The notes below the pieces were generated by a model that made no database searches, had not been told where the DNA came from, and saw only the letters and a list, made by a program, of their open reading frames with translations. The translations under genes and the position numbers were made by a program. Shown piece after piece: positions 7,353 to 14,372 of a stretch of 25,993 nucleotides of DNA (position 1 is the first letter of the stretch; every line of letters begins with the position of its first letter). The stretch comes from Anaerolineales bacterium UBA4826 (GTDB taxonomy: Bacteria > Chloroflexota > Anaerolineae > UBA4142): positions 1 to 25,993 of the forward strand of contig DHFK01000103.1 in the NCBI GenBank assembly GCA_002400365.1. Reading direction: 5' to 3'.

Positions 7353-8912
7353 TCATTTCGCAGGCAACGCTTGGACGTAGGTTAGCACGTCCAAAATTTG
7401 CTGCATGGTCCAATCCATCCCCAAAGCCGAAGGCATGGCGGGCTGGCTGCCCGGCTGCCCCACACGCGTCTTGTGGACGAACTCAAAGGGATTGTCGGTT
7501 GCTATCGTTCCGACGTACTCCGGTTTTTCGGCAGATCCGAAATTCAGTTGCTTGCCCTCGGCGCCATGACACGCCGCGCACTTGCTGTCGTACAGTGGTT
7601 TGCCGCGCGCGGCATCTCCGCCGATGGGTTTCTTGGAGGCATAGTCCACGTATTTGGGGAGATCAATCAGCCCGCTCTTGAGAAAGTTCGCCATGTCGGC
7701 GATGTCCTGTGCACGCAAAACTTTGGAGAAATCGTGCTTGGGATTCAGCGAACCCTTCAAGATCGCGGCGAGTTCGTCGGTGCTCTTCTTCTGAGCCGCG
7801 TCCCACACCCCGGGAAAGCCGGTCTTGTGCGAGCCAGATCCGTAGGCGCCATCCTTGCCTTTATAGTCCCAGCCATGGCACTCTTTGCAGCGGTAGGTTT
7901 CGCTCCCCTTGCGCGTGTTGCTGGTTTGCAAAGCCCATAGGGGTTGGTCGTCTTTGGGTTCAGTGGCGCCCGGCACAACCTTCCACCACTTGTCATAGAG
8001 CAGTCCGCCGCGTGCGATACTTTCTACGCTGGTTTTCTCGGCGGCTTTTTCCGGCAGAGATTGCGCATAGGTTGCCACGTCAACGACTTGTTGCATCGTC
8101 CAGCCCAAACTGAGAGCCGAGGGCATGGGTGGGTCGCTGCCTGGCTGACCCGCGCGGACTTTGTGGATGAACTCGATCGGGTTGTCCTTGGCGATGGTCC
8201 CCACAAACTCTGCCTTGTCGGCAGAGCCGAAATTGATCTTTCTTCCGTCGGAGCCGTGGCAAGCCGCGCAGGCACTGTCATACAGCGCTTTGCCAGCCGT
8301 CGCGTTTCCGCCGATGGGCTTTTTGGCTTTGACGTCAACGTATTTCGTGACATCAATCAACCCCTCTTTGAGAAAGTTCGCCATGTCGGTGAGGTCGGTC
8401 GCGCCCAACACTTTGGAAAAATCGTGCTTGGGGTTTGCCGAACCCTTTAGGATCGCGACGAGGTCACCGGCGCTTGTCTTTTGAGCCGCATCCCATACGC
8501 CGGAGAAACCGGTATAGTGGGAGCCCGAGCCGTACGCGCCGTCCTTGCCTTTATAGTCCCAGCCGTGACACTCTTTGCAGCGCCAGGTTGCGCTGCCGGT
8601 GGCTTTGTTGGTGGTCTGCGAGCCCCAGAGTGGATGGCTGTCCTTGGGTGCGGCGGCGCCCTTTACTTCTTTCCACCATGCATCGTACAGTCTTCCGCCG
8701 CGCGCGACGCTGTCCGCGCTCGGTTTTGGTACGGCGGTAGCCGTCGGCGGGACCGGCGTTGCGGTCGGAGCCGGCTTGGTCGGTGGGACCGCCGTGGGCG
8801 GAACGAGGGTTGCCGTCGGCGGCACCGGTGTTGCCGTCGGCGCGGGTGCGCAGGCGGCGGCGCCAATGGCGAGGACGGCTATCGTCAAGAGAACGCTGCG
8901 AATCCGAATCAT
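7353..8912 (-). CDS. tetrahaem c-type cytochrome lipoprotein made of a tandem 230-residue duplication
   Basis: This 519-residue secreted cytochrome has a signal peptide with lipobox-like IGAAAC (Cys21) and a Pro/Thr-rich linker (22-64, repeats of PTATPVPP). Two homologous units follow (about 68-289 and 298-518), offset by exactly 230 residues throughout. Each unit has a CKECH haem site in an RCKECHGWDYKGKDG context (C112, C342) and a class I-like CAACHG site (C215, C445). A likely axial Met sits in PPMPSAL / PAMPSAL (M263, M493). The ATG at 8912 was chosen because it follows AAGGAGCG and starts the signal peptide; the upstream in-frame extension lies in the leader. It is probably a surface- or wall-located electron shuttle between the membrane cytochrome encoded upstream and the decahaem proteins. 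I do not know a named family for the whole protein. Confidence 0.88.
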   Translation of the reverse strand: MIRIRSVLLTIAVLAIGAAACAPAPTATPVPPTATLVPPTAVPPTKPAPTATPVPPTATAVPKPSADSVARGGRLYDAWWKEVKGAAAPKDSHPLWGSQTTNKATGSATWRCKECHGWDYKGKDGAYGSGSHYTGFSGVWDAAQKTSAGDLVAILKGSANPKHDFSKVLGATDLTDMANFLKEGLIDVTKYVDVKAKKPIGGNATAGKALYDSACAACHGSDGRKINFGSADKAEFVGTIAKDNPIEFIHKVRAGQPGSDPPMPSALSLGWTMQQVVDVATYAQSLPEKAAEKTSVESIARGGLLYDKWWKVVPGATEPKDDQPLWALQTSNTRKGSETYRCKECHGWDYKGKDGAYGSGSHKTGFPGVWDAAQKKSTDELAAILKGSLNPKHDFSKVLRAQDIADMANFLKSGLIDLPKYVDYASKKPIGGDAARGKPLYDSKCAACHGAEGKQLNFGSAEKPEYVGTIATDNPFEFVHKTRVGQPGSQPAMPSALGMDWTMQQILDVLTYVQALPAK

Positions 8913-8987
8913 GCGGAACGCTCCTTTTCTGAGAGAATGTGATTGTGCTTGATCAACCGCAGACTTGTCAGGCATCATCCCCTTTCC

Positions 8988-9076
8988 AAAAACTAAAGCC
9001 CTCGGGCGCGCAGACGCGCCCGAAGGCAATCGCCACCTTCAGCGAATTGACGATGCCGTCATCAGCATCGCCGCGC
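8988..9076 (-). ncRNA. cytochrome-associated structured leader RNA, copy 3
   Basis: Third copy, before the tetrahaem gene. Hairpin 1 (9052-9069) is extended to about 8 bp, GGCGATGC / GCATCGTC with one G-U, and has loop TGATGACG. Hairpin 2 (9030-9045) is TCGC / GCGA. Relative to the TCAC / GTGA of the other copies one base pair has changed on both sides (A-U to G-C) while the loop TGAAGGTG is unchanged, which supports a real RNA helix. The terminator stem (8998-9027) is GCCTTCGGGCGCG / CGCGCCCGAGGGC, followed by TTTAGTTTTT. Confidence 0.82.
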
Positions 9077-9088
9077 ACGTATATTCTA

Positions 9089-9094
9089 ATTATA
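9089..9094 (-). promoter_or_regulatory. -10 element for the tetrahaem leader
   Basis: TATAAT on the minus strand, 19 bases before hairpin 1, the same distance as in the other two leaders. No good -35 lies 17 bases upstream (CGCGGT), and the conserved box of the decahaem promoters is absent. The region upstream is already the end of the preceding gene. A TTGACA at 9102-9107 is too close to serve this -10. Confidence 0.6.
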
Positions 9095-9103
9095 CACCAA
9101 TTG

Positions 9104-10036
9104 TCAAGCGGACCGCGCTTTTGGCGCAAGTACGTTCTCGCGCTGGTGGTCCCGCCCGCTCTTCCATATTCCGACGACTTGAGAGACGACGTAGCCGTAG
9201 GTTGACCACACGCCCAGGACGACCAGACCGAACAGCAGCGTCGGCAAGAGCGGCGGGTTGGGCGTGATGAGACTGCCCTCGGGCGCAAGCAGCGGCTCTT
9301 CGTCAATGGACAATCGAACGCCGGCAGTATTCAAATCGCCGGCGGAGATTGCCACTGCCGGTTTCTCCAGCGCGAGCATTGCCGCGCTCGAGCCCAAAGT
9401 CTTTGCGCCCTTGAAGGTCGCGGTGATATAGCGCGCGCGCTCCGGCTGCTCGCGCATGACGAGCGTTGCGTTGCCGCGACTGTCCGTCTTGGCGGTGCCC
9501 AAATCAACCGTGCCGAACGTGGTCGCGCGCGAGAACGCGACAACCATACCGCTCACGGGCGATCCATCGAATTTCTCGAGCGTCGCCACCAGAACCATCT
9601 CGCCATCCGCGTTTGGAGATTGTGTCATCGTCATCCGGGTCTGCGCGTATTCGGCGTTCGCGGAGGATCTAGCCGGCTGGGCGGGGGTCGGCGCGACGGC
9701 TGGACCAGGCGCAGTCGTTTGCGCGAGCGCGCGCAGGTACGCGACGATGTCCGCGATCTGGTCGTCGGTCAACGCGCCGCCTTTGGATTTGCTCCACGCG
9801 GGCATGCCCTTGGCGACCACGCCGTCGCCGGTTGCCTGAGCGATCGCCGCGTTGTCATTGGCGGTCAGATAGGCGTCGCTTCCAATTGCCGGCGCGGCGC
9901 CACCCTTGCCGGCGGCGCCATGACAGGCAGCGCAGTACGTCGCAAAGAGTTTTGCGCCGGGCGGATCGTCCGCGCGCGCGGGTTGCACCGACAAAATGAC
10001 TAGCGCCATCAGGAATACGACTATCATCCAACGCAT
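9104..10036 (-). CDS. membrane-anchored monohaem cytochrome c with Ig-like domain
   Basis: This 310-residue protein has a Sec signal (residues 1-22, ending PARA), a class I cytochrome c domain (25-106) with CAACHG (C35-H39) and axial Met78 in KGMPAWSK, and a Pro/Ala linker. A beta-sandwich domain of about 130-225 has an Ig-like pattern with a GNATLVM strand. A C-terminal transmembrane helix (262-285) is followed by a basic tail. It is thus exported and anchored at its C-terminus. I start at 10036 because GGAGGAACAA places a ribosome site five bases ahead; an ATG four codons upstream has none. It follows the NrfD-like gene in the same operon and probably takes electrons from that quinol-oxidising module, comparable to the monohaem subunit of alternative complex III. 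Confidence 0.87.
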   Translation of the reverse strand: MRWMIVVFLMALVILSVQPARADDPPGAKLFATYCAACHGAAGKGGAAPAIGSDAYLTANDNAAIAQATGDGVVAKGMPAWSKSKGGALTDDQIADIVAYLRALAQTTAPGPAVAPTPAQPARSSANAEYAQTRMTMTQSPNADGEMVLVATLEKFDGSPVSGMVVAFSRATTFGTVDLGTAKTDSRGNATLVMREQPERARYITATFKGAKTLGSSAAMLALEKPAVAISAGDLNTAGVRLSIDEEPLLAPEGSLITPNPPLLPTLLFGLVVLGVWSTYGYVVSQVVGIWKSGRDHQRENVLAPKARSA

Positions 10037-10047
10037 TTGTTCCTCCA

Positions 10048-10076
10048 TGTTTCACGCATCACGCATCACGTTCTGA
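10048..10076. repeat. short direct repeat ATCACGC array
   Basis: The NrfD-like gene ends in TTTCACGCATCACGCATCACG, three copies of a 7-base unit, of the same style as the unit arrays elsewhere in the window but without an inverted second arm. Confidence 0.45.
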
Positions 10077-11564
10077 CGTTTCCCAAATCGAAATGACGGG
10101 AAACATTTTCGAGAAGAGCGTGTACAACAGAATGAACGTGGCAAACGCGCCAGCCGTGATGGACCACTCAACCCAGGTGGGCGTATAGTGCGCCCATTCC
10201 CACGGCACCCCTTGAATTGGAACGCGCGGACTATAGAGCGTCGGTACGATAATGATGTACCGCTTGAGCCACATCGCGACGTTGACCAGAATGGACGCGA
10301 CGACGATCGTCGCGATTGGGTGGGCGCGCATGACCGGCAGGGCGAGCCACAACAGACCGGCGAGCGCGACGAGGATGCTGAGGATACGCAGGAGCGGCCA
10401 AAGGGCAACCACCTGAAGGTCGGCGGACGCGCCCGTGGGGCTGAACGCCATGACCGCGAACACCGCGAGCGCGCCCATCGCGGCGAGCGGTCGCAGTAGG
10501 GGGGTGGCGGCGGCTTGGCGCGCGGGTATCTTGACGAGGTTCGGCAGCGCGAGCATGAAGGCAGGCAATACGAATCCACCGAGGATCATTGCCCAAAAGA
10601 CCGGCGCAAAGTCGCCGCCGAAGAGCAATTGCATGACGCGCTGATCCGCGGCGTCGTTGCCGTACGCCATCGTCAGGTATTCGCTCAGCGTAAAGTAGAT
10701 ATAGATGATGTCCATCACGAGCAACAGCAAGCCGAGGTAACGAAAATGCTTTTCGGTCAGATACGCTTCAAGGCGATACACGCGGCGGAAGATCACCATC
10801 GCGAGCAGGATCGCGGCGATGCCGGAAAAGATCGCGCCGACGACAAAGTAGGGTCCAAAGATCGTGCTGTGCCAGCCGGGGCGCAGCGTCATTCCGAAAA
10901 TCCATGAGACGACGGTATGCACCGAGACGGCGACCGGGATGATCAGGACCGCCATGATCGCGACGCCCTTTTCCAGCCGGTGCTTTTGCTCTGCGTTGCC
11001 GCGCCAGCCGAGCGAGAGCGTGCGATAGATAAAGCGTTTCCACGCGGGCGCGTCGGTCAAGCGATCGCGGCACTCGGCGAGGTCGGGGATCATCGGCAGG
11101 TAGAGATACATCAGACTACCGGCGATGTACGTCGTGATCGAAATCAAGTCCCACAGGATCGGCGATTGCAGGCGTCCGGACTGCAAAAGATTCAAGAGGC
11201 GATCGGGGCGTCCCATGTCAATAATAATCATCGGTCCGCCGATTAAGAGCGCAAAGACGGTGATCGCCTCCGCCATGCGCGTGATCGGACGCCGCCACTC
11301 TGCGCCGGTGACGCGCAGGATCGCGGAGATGAGCGTGCCGGCGTGGCTGATGCCGATGAAGAAAACGAAATTCGTCATGTAGATGCCCCAGAACACATAA
11401 TCGCGCAAGCCGGTGACGACCAGCCCGTCGCGCAACTGGACAAAGTACGCGTACGCCGCCCACGCGATCACCGCGAGCAGAATCGCGATGAACGCGTAGA
11501 AGCGAACACTGTTAGACTGGAGGGGCTGAAACAGAACGTCTTCGCGGCTTGATTGTCGAAACAT
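10059..11564 (-). CDS. NrfD/ActC-like integral membrane quinol-interacting subunit
   Basis: This 501-residue polytopic protein has roughly 10-12 hydrophobic helices (about 21-43, 55-76, 98-116, 138-158, 202-224, 236-259, 276-299, 322-340, 355-376, 388-434, 463-486). Conserved NrfD/PsrC-family landmarks are visible: FFIGISHAGT (69-77), MGRPDR (117-122) and WLKRYIIIVPTL (432-443), the last typical of the ActC/ActF subunits of alternative complex III. Such proteins oxidise or reduce menaquinone and pass electrons to a partner Fe-S protein. Here the partner is the four-cluster protein encoded just upstream, and a monohaem cytochrome follows. ATG 11564 is preferred over the longer reading because it follows GGAGG and the extra N-terminus would be encoded by a repeat array. 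No molybdopterin subunit is encoded nearby. Confidence 0.93.
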   Translation of the reverse strand: MFRQSSREDVLFQPLQSNSVRFYAFIAILLAVIAWAAYAYFVQLRDGLVVTGLRDYVFWGIYMTNFVFFIGISHAGTLISAILRVTGAEWRRPITRMAEAITVFALLIGGPMIIIDMGRPDRLLNLLQSGRLQSPILWDLISITTYIAGSLMYLYLPMIPDLAECRDRLTDAPAWKRFIYRTLSLGWRGNAEQKHRLEKGVAIMAVLIIPVAVSVHTVVSWIFGMTLRPGWHSTIFGPYFVVGAIFSGIAAILLAMVIFRRVYRLEAYLTEKHFRYLGLLLLVMDIIYIYFTLSEYLTMAYGNDAADQRVMQLLFGGDFAPVFWAMILGGFVLPAFMLALPNLVKIPARQAAATPLLRPLAAMGALAVFAVMAFSPTGASADLQVVALWPLLRILSILVALAGLLWLALPVMRAHPIATIVVASILVNVAMWLKRYIIIVPTLYSPRVPIQGVPWEWAHYTPTWVEWSITAGAFATFILLYTLFSKMFPVISIWETSERDA

Positions 11565-11576
11565 GATGCCTCCGAA

Positions 11577-11640
11577 GTGTGGCGGGTGGCGAGTGACGTG
11601 TGTCGAGAAGCGCGCCGCGCCACTCGTCACGCGTCACTCA
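11577..11640. repeat. inverted array of GAGTGACG / GTGGCG units
   Basis: Between the Fe-S gene and the NrfD-like gene, GTGGCGGGTGGCGAGTGACG faces a second arm (CCACTCGTCACGCGTCACTC) in opposite orientation. The arms are imperfect and built from 6-8 base units. The Fe-S stop codon lies in the second arm. Confidence 0.55.
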
Positions 11641-12528
11641 TCCTTTAGGCGCGGGATACACACGATCGCGCGGCGGGAGATACCAGACACGCGGCTCGGT
11701 GCCCAAGTCTTCCATATAGCGAAAGCCGCCCTTCTCGCGAATCAATTGGGTGAACGACACCGTCTCGCCGGCGTGATTCGTCACAACATCTTCCACCTGA
11801 TCGCCAAAGTAGATCGCGTTCATGCGGCACGCCGACGCGCACGCGGGAATTTTGCCTTCGCGCGCCAGCGCGGGGCAAAAGATACATTTCTCGACGACGC
11901 CCTTGCGGTGCGGATAATTCAACTCGACGGAGTATTTCTGGGCGAGTTCTTCCGAGGTATGCGGCGGCTCCGCCCAGTTAAAGTAACGCGAGGCGTACGG
12001 GCACGCGGCGATGCAGTAGCGGCAGCCGATGCAGCGCTCCTGGTCAATCAAGACGATGCCATCTTCGCGCTTGAACGTCGCGCCGACGGGACACACTTTG
12101 GCGCAGGGCGTATTGTCGCACTGCATGCACGGGCGCGGAAACCAATACGCGCCCGCCACTTTGTTATCGCGGTTCTCAAAGACCTTGATCCATTCTTGCC
12201 CCGGCGGAACAAAGTGCATGGCGCTGCATGCGGTCGTACACTCTTTGCAGCCATCGCATTTCGCCAAGTCAATCACCATGACATAGCGCCGCTGGTTGGT
12301 TGCGGCGGGCGCCGCAGGCGCGTGCGTCATCGGCTCGCCATCTGCGCCGATCAGTTCGCCCGTCGTCTGTGCGTTGGCGCGAAACAGGGGCAGACGCGCG
12401 GCGGTATCCCCCACGGCGCGCGCTAACTCGTCGAACGTGCGGCTGCGCGCCGCGCCCAAGGTCGCCATGCCGCCGGCGATCAGCGCGCCGAGTTTCAGAA
12501 ATTGACGTCGAGAAAAACGCGTTGACAT
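11638..12528 (-). CDS. Tat-exported four-[4Fe-4S] ferredoxin-like protein, NrfC/ActB-C-terminal type
   Basis: This 296-residue protein has a twin-arginine signal (RRQFLK at 7-12, then a hydrophobic stretch), so it is exported folded. Sixteen cysteines make four [4Fe-4S] sites: 91/94/97/101, 134/137/142/146, 166/169/172/176 and 215/218/230/234, with the usual CDGCKECTTAC and CIGCRYCIAACP patterns. It belongs to the DmsB/NrfC/PsrB electron-transfer family. With the NrfD-like protein it would form a quinol dehydrogenase arm facing outward. The ATG follows CGAGG. The gene lies 14 bases after the pseudo-receiver gene and shares its operon. Its partner catalytic subunit is missing, so electrons probably go to or from cytochromes. 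Confidence 0.94.
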   Translation of the reverse strand: MSTRFSRRQFLKLGALIAGGMATLGAARSRTFDELARAVGDTAARLPLFRANAQTTGELIGADGEPMTHAPAAPAATNQRRYVMVIDLAKCDGCKECTTACSAMHFVPPGQEWIKVFENRDNKVAGAYWFPRPCMQCDNTPCAKVCPVGATFKREDGIVLIDQERCIGCRYCIAACPYASRYFNWAEPPHTSEELAQKYSVELNYPHRKGVVEKCIFCPALAREGKIPACASACRMNAIYFGDQVEDVVTNHAGETVSFTQLIREKGGFRYMEDLGTEPRVWYLPPRDRVYPAPKG

Positions 12529-12542
12529 AGTTGCCTCGTGAT

Positions 12543-12968
12543 CTATGGGGTTCCAACTTGGACGGCAGAGCGGATCGCCGCGACCAAGTCATAGGTGTTT
12601 AGAAAGCGCCGCTGCTCTTGATGAAAGATGCGCAGTTCCTCGTCCGGCAGACTGAGTTGGATAATGCGGAGATTCGCCCGTTCGTACGCGAGTTGCGCCA
12701 ACGCCGACATCACGCCGGCTTCCACATTCGCGCCGTTGCCATCCGCCAGAGGCGGCTCCGCGCCCCACCCTTGCAAAAGCCCCGCCGGCCGCTTGCCCAC
12801 ACCCTCCACTACCACAATGTCCGGGCGGAGCGCGCGCACTTGCGCCAGCGCGGTTTGGGGATCGGTCTCCATGCCCAACAACTTGATCCCTTCACGGCTC
12901 AGCAAGACATTCACGGCTTCACATACCAGCCGATTGACGCAAATCAGAAATACGCTCGGCGAATCCAC
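12543..12968 (-). CDS. degenerate response-regulator receiver protein (pseudo-receiver)
   Basis: This 141-residue protein has the fold pattern of a NarL/CheY receiver: VFLICVNRLVCEAVNVLL, then DPQTALAQVRALRPDIVVVEG, then LRIIQLSL. The phosphorylation chemistry is lost. The acidic pair after beta-1 is replaced by Val-Asn (11-12), and the phosphoacceptor Asp after beta-3 is Glu55. There is no DNA-binding domain. Residues 56-85 are a Gly/Pro-rich insert. The start is GTG at 12968, with GGAAGGTG ahead. It sits between the cupredoxin and the Fe-S protein, so it may be a cytoplasmic scaffold or regulator of this complex. Function unknown; the receiver-like reading is mine from pattern only. Confidence 0.7.
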   Translation of the reverse strand: MDSPSVFLICVNRLVCEAVNVLLSREGIKLLGMETDPQTALAQVRALRPDIVVVEGVGKRPAGLLQGWGAEPPLADGNGANVEAGVMSALAQLAYERANLRIIQLSLPDEELRIFHQEQRRFLNTYDLVAAIRSAVQVGTP

Positions 12969-13019
12969 GCTTCACCTTCCGAACGCGCAACGCCTCGCAC
13001 GGACGGGGCAACCCTGCCT

Positions 13020-13517
13020 CTACCGGCGCGTCAGGCGCAACCCGATACTGTCGCCGATAATGTACACGCTGCCCAGAACGAGCCCGAGCAGTGGAATGAC
13101 GAAATCCATCTGGATCGGCATCGCCGTCGAACGCACGGTGTCAGCCGCGACGACGTTGACCATCCCGCGCTCGGCGTGATCCCATTGAACGCACGCGATC
13201 CGATAAACCCCCGGCGCGAGGGTAAGCTGGATTTCGCGGGCGGTGTGCGAGCCGATGACGGGGCTTGCCGCCACATTCGCGTTCGTGTCGGCGTACCGCT
13301 GGACGGCTAATTGATGCGGGAGGTCTCCCTCGTTGACGATGACCAAGGTGACGGCTTTGCCGGGTGTGACGAGGAATTGCGACAGCCCGATCTGATAGTC
13401 TTTCAGAGTCACGCGGACGACCTGCGGCTCTACCGAGGCGCCCGTACTGCCAACGAAAACGAACGCGAGGAAAACCACGATGGCTACGGCGATCAATACC
13501 TTCAGTGTCCGTGTCAC
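13020..13517 (-). CDS. membrane-anchored cupredoxin
   Basis: This 165-residue protein has an N-terminal hydrophobic helix (6-24) that could anchor or be cleaved, a beta-rich domain (30-125), and a second hydrophobic helix (135-155). The domain shows a complete set of type 1 copper ligands: His68 in DLPHQL, Cys109 and His114 in ACVQWDHAERG, and Met119. The Cys-His-Met spacing is like azurin or sulfocyanin, though one residue longer before Met. It is probably a periplasm-side single-electron carrier. The start is GTG at 13517, six bases after AGGAGG. It is the first gene of the minus-strand quinol-module operon, so it likely exchanges electrons with the cytochrome or NrfD-like subunit. Confidence 0.78.
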   Translation of the reverse strand: MTRTLKVLIAVAIVVFLAFVFVGSTGASVEPQVVRVTLKDYQIGLSQFLVTPGKAVTLVIVNEGDLPHQLAVQRYADTNANVAASPVIGSHTAREIQLTLAPGVYRIACVQWDHAERGMVNVVAADTVRSTAMPIQMDFVIPLLGLVLGSVYIIGDSIGLRLTRR

Positions 13518-13559
13518 TGCCCACCTCCTGGTTGGGATACGCTCGTGCGAGACGCTTGC

Positions 13560-13588
13560 AGTCTAAACCTTCTCGCGCGCGGTGACAA
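13560..13588 (-). promoter_or_regulatory. probable promoter of the cupredoxin-NrfCD-cytochrome operon
   Basis: The minus strand reads TTGTCA (13583-13588), a 17-base spacer, then TAGACT (13560-13565), between the response-regulator terminator and the cupredoxin GTG. The match is moderate. Confidence 0.45.
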
Positions 13589-13611
13589 TCGTTCAGACAA
13601 TTATTTAGCAA

Positions 13612-13638
13612 CAAAAAAGACGCTCACTTTCGAGCGTC
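13612..13638 (-). terminator. terminator of the sensor kinase/response regulator operon
   Basis: On the minus strand GACGCTC-GAAAGT-GAGCGTC is followed by TTTTTT, 35 bases after the response regulator stop codon. A separate perfect palindrome (GCGTCGTGAAATTCACGACGC split around its centre) overlaps that stop codon. Confidence 0.9.
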
Positions 13639-13673
13639 CTCTGACGAAAACGGGTCGCAGCGCGTCGTGAATT

Positions 13674-14348
13674 TCACGACGCGCCGTCGAGCAAACCTTT
13701 ACGGACGGCGTACTGGATGAGTTCGGCGCGGTTTTGCAGGTTTAATCTTTGCATGATCCGCGTACGATGCGTTTGCACAGTGCTGGGGCTGATAACCAAC
13801 TTTTCGGCGATGGCTTGATTCGTGTACCCTTCCGCGACCAACTTTAATACTTCACGCTCCCGCGCCGTCAGCCCATCGTAACTGCTTTGCTCCTCGCCCG
13901 ATTTCACCCGCGCCAAATAGTCGGAAACGAGTCGCCGCGCCATGGAGGGATACAGGAACACGTCGCCCGCGTGCGCCGCGCGGATGGCGGCGAGCAGATC
14001 GGCGGAGGCGGCTTTTTTCAGCACATAGCCCGACGCGCCCGCGTTGAGCAACTGGAAGAAATACTCATCGCTTTCGTACATCGTCAAACCGATGACGCGA
14101 ATCTGCGGGAACTCTTGCTTGACCGCGCGCGTCGCTTCCAGACCGTTGAGGTTGGGCATCTGAATGTCCATGACGATCAGATCGGGCTGGAACCGGCGAA
14201 CCAGGTTGAGTGCGTCGCGACCATCCGCCGCTTCGCCGACTACCTCGATATCCGGCTGCGCTTCCAGTAGCAGCCGTACTCCTTCGCGCACGATCGTATG
14301 ATCGTCAACCACGAGGACACGAATCTTGCCCTGATTTGGTTTTTCCAT
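13674..14348 (-). CDS. NarL/FixJ-type response regulator
   Basis: This 224-residue regulator has a receiver domain (9-125) with acidic residues Asp15-Asp16, phosphoacceptor Asp61 (LIVMDIQMPNLNG), a Thr in VIGLTMY and Lys in YVLKKAA. A LuxR-type helix-turn-helix follows (about 155-215: LTAREREVLKLVAEGYTNQ, then SPSTVQTHRTRIMQRL). Its partner is the haem-binding kinase whose gene ends 24 bases upstream. I use the ATG at 14348, preceded by CGGAG; a TTG six codons upstream has no comparable ribosome site. Likely targets are the cytochrome operons downstream, perhaps through the box shared by the two decahaem promoters, but that link is inferred only from position. Confidence 0.95.
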   Translation of the reverse strand: MEKPNQGKIRVLVVDDHTIVREGVRLLLEAQPDIEVVGEAADGRDALNLVRRFQPDLIVMDIQMPNLNGLEATRAVKQEFPQIRVIGLTMYESDEYFFQLLNAGASGYVLKKAASADLLAAIRAAHAGDVFLYPSMARRLVSDYLARVKSGEEQSSYDGLTAREREVLKLVAEGYTNQAIAEKLVISPSTVQTHRTRIMQRLNLQNRAELIQYAVRKGLLDGAS

Positions 14349-14372
14349 TTCGACTCCGTAGGGCAACTTGCC

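Noticed and set aside
4207..9076. c-di-GMP-I (GEMM), guanidine-II or glycine riboswitch as identity of the cytochrome leaders
   Set aside because: GEMM is common near multihaem cytochromes, but its GCAAA / tetraloop features are missing. The ACGR-type loops of guanidine-II are not conserved across the copies, and glycine aptamer core sequences do not match.
9102..9107. TTGACA as -35 of the tetrahaem promoter
   Set aside because: It is only 7 bases from TATAAT; pairing it with a later AT-rich hexamer would break the 19-base -10 to hairpin spacing shared by all three leaders.
14349..14366. TTG start giving a six-residue longer response regulator
   Set aside because: The ATG at 14348 has GGAG at good spacing and the receiver domain begins a few residues later; the TTG has no ribosome site.
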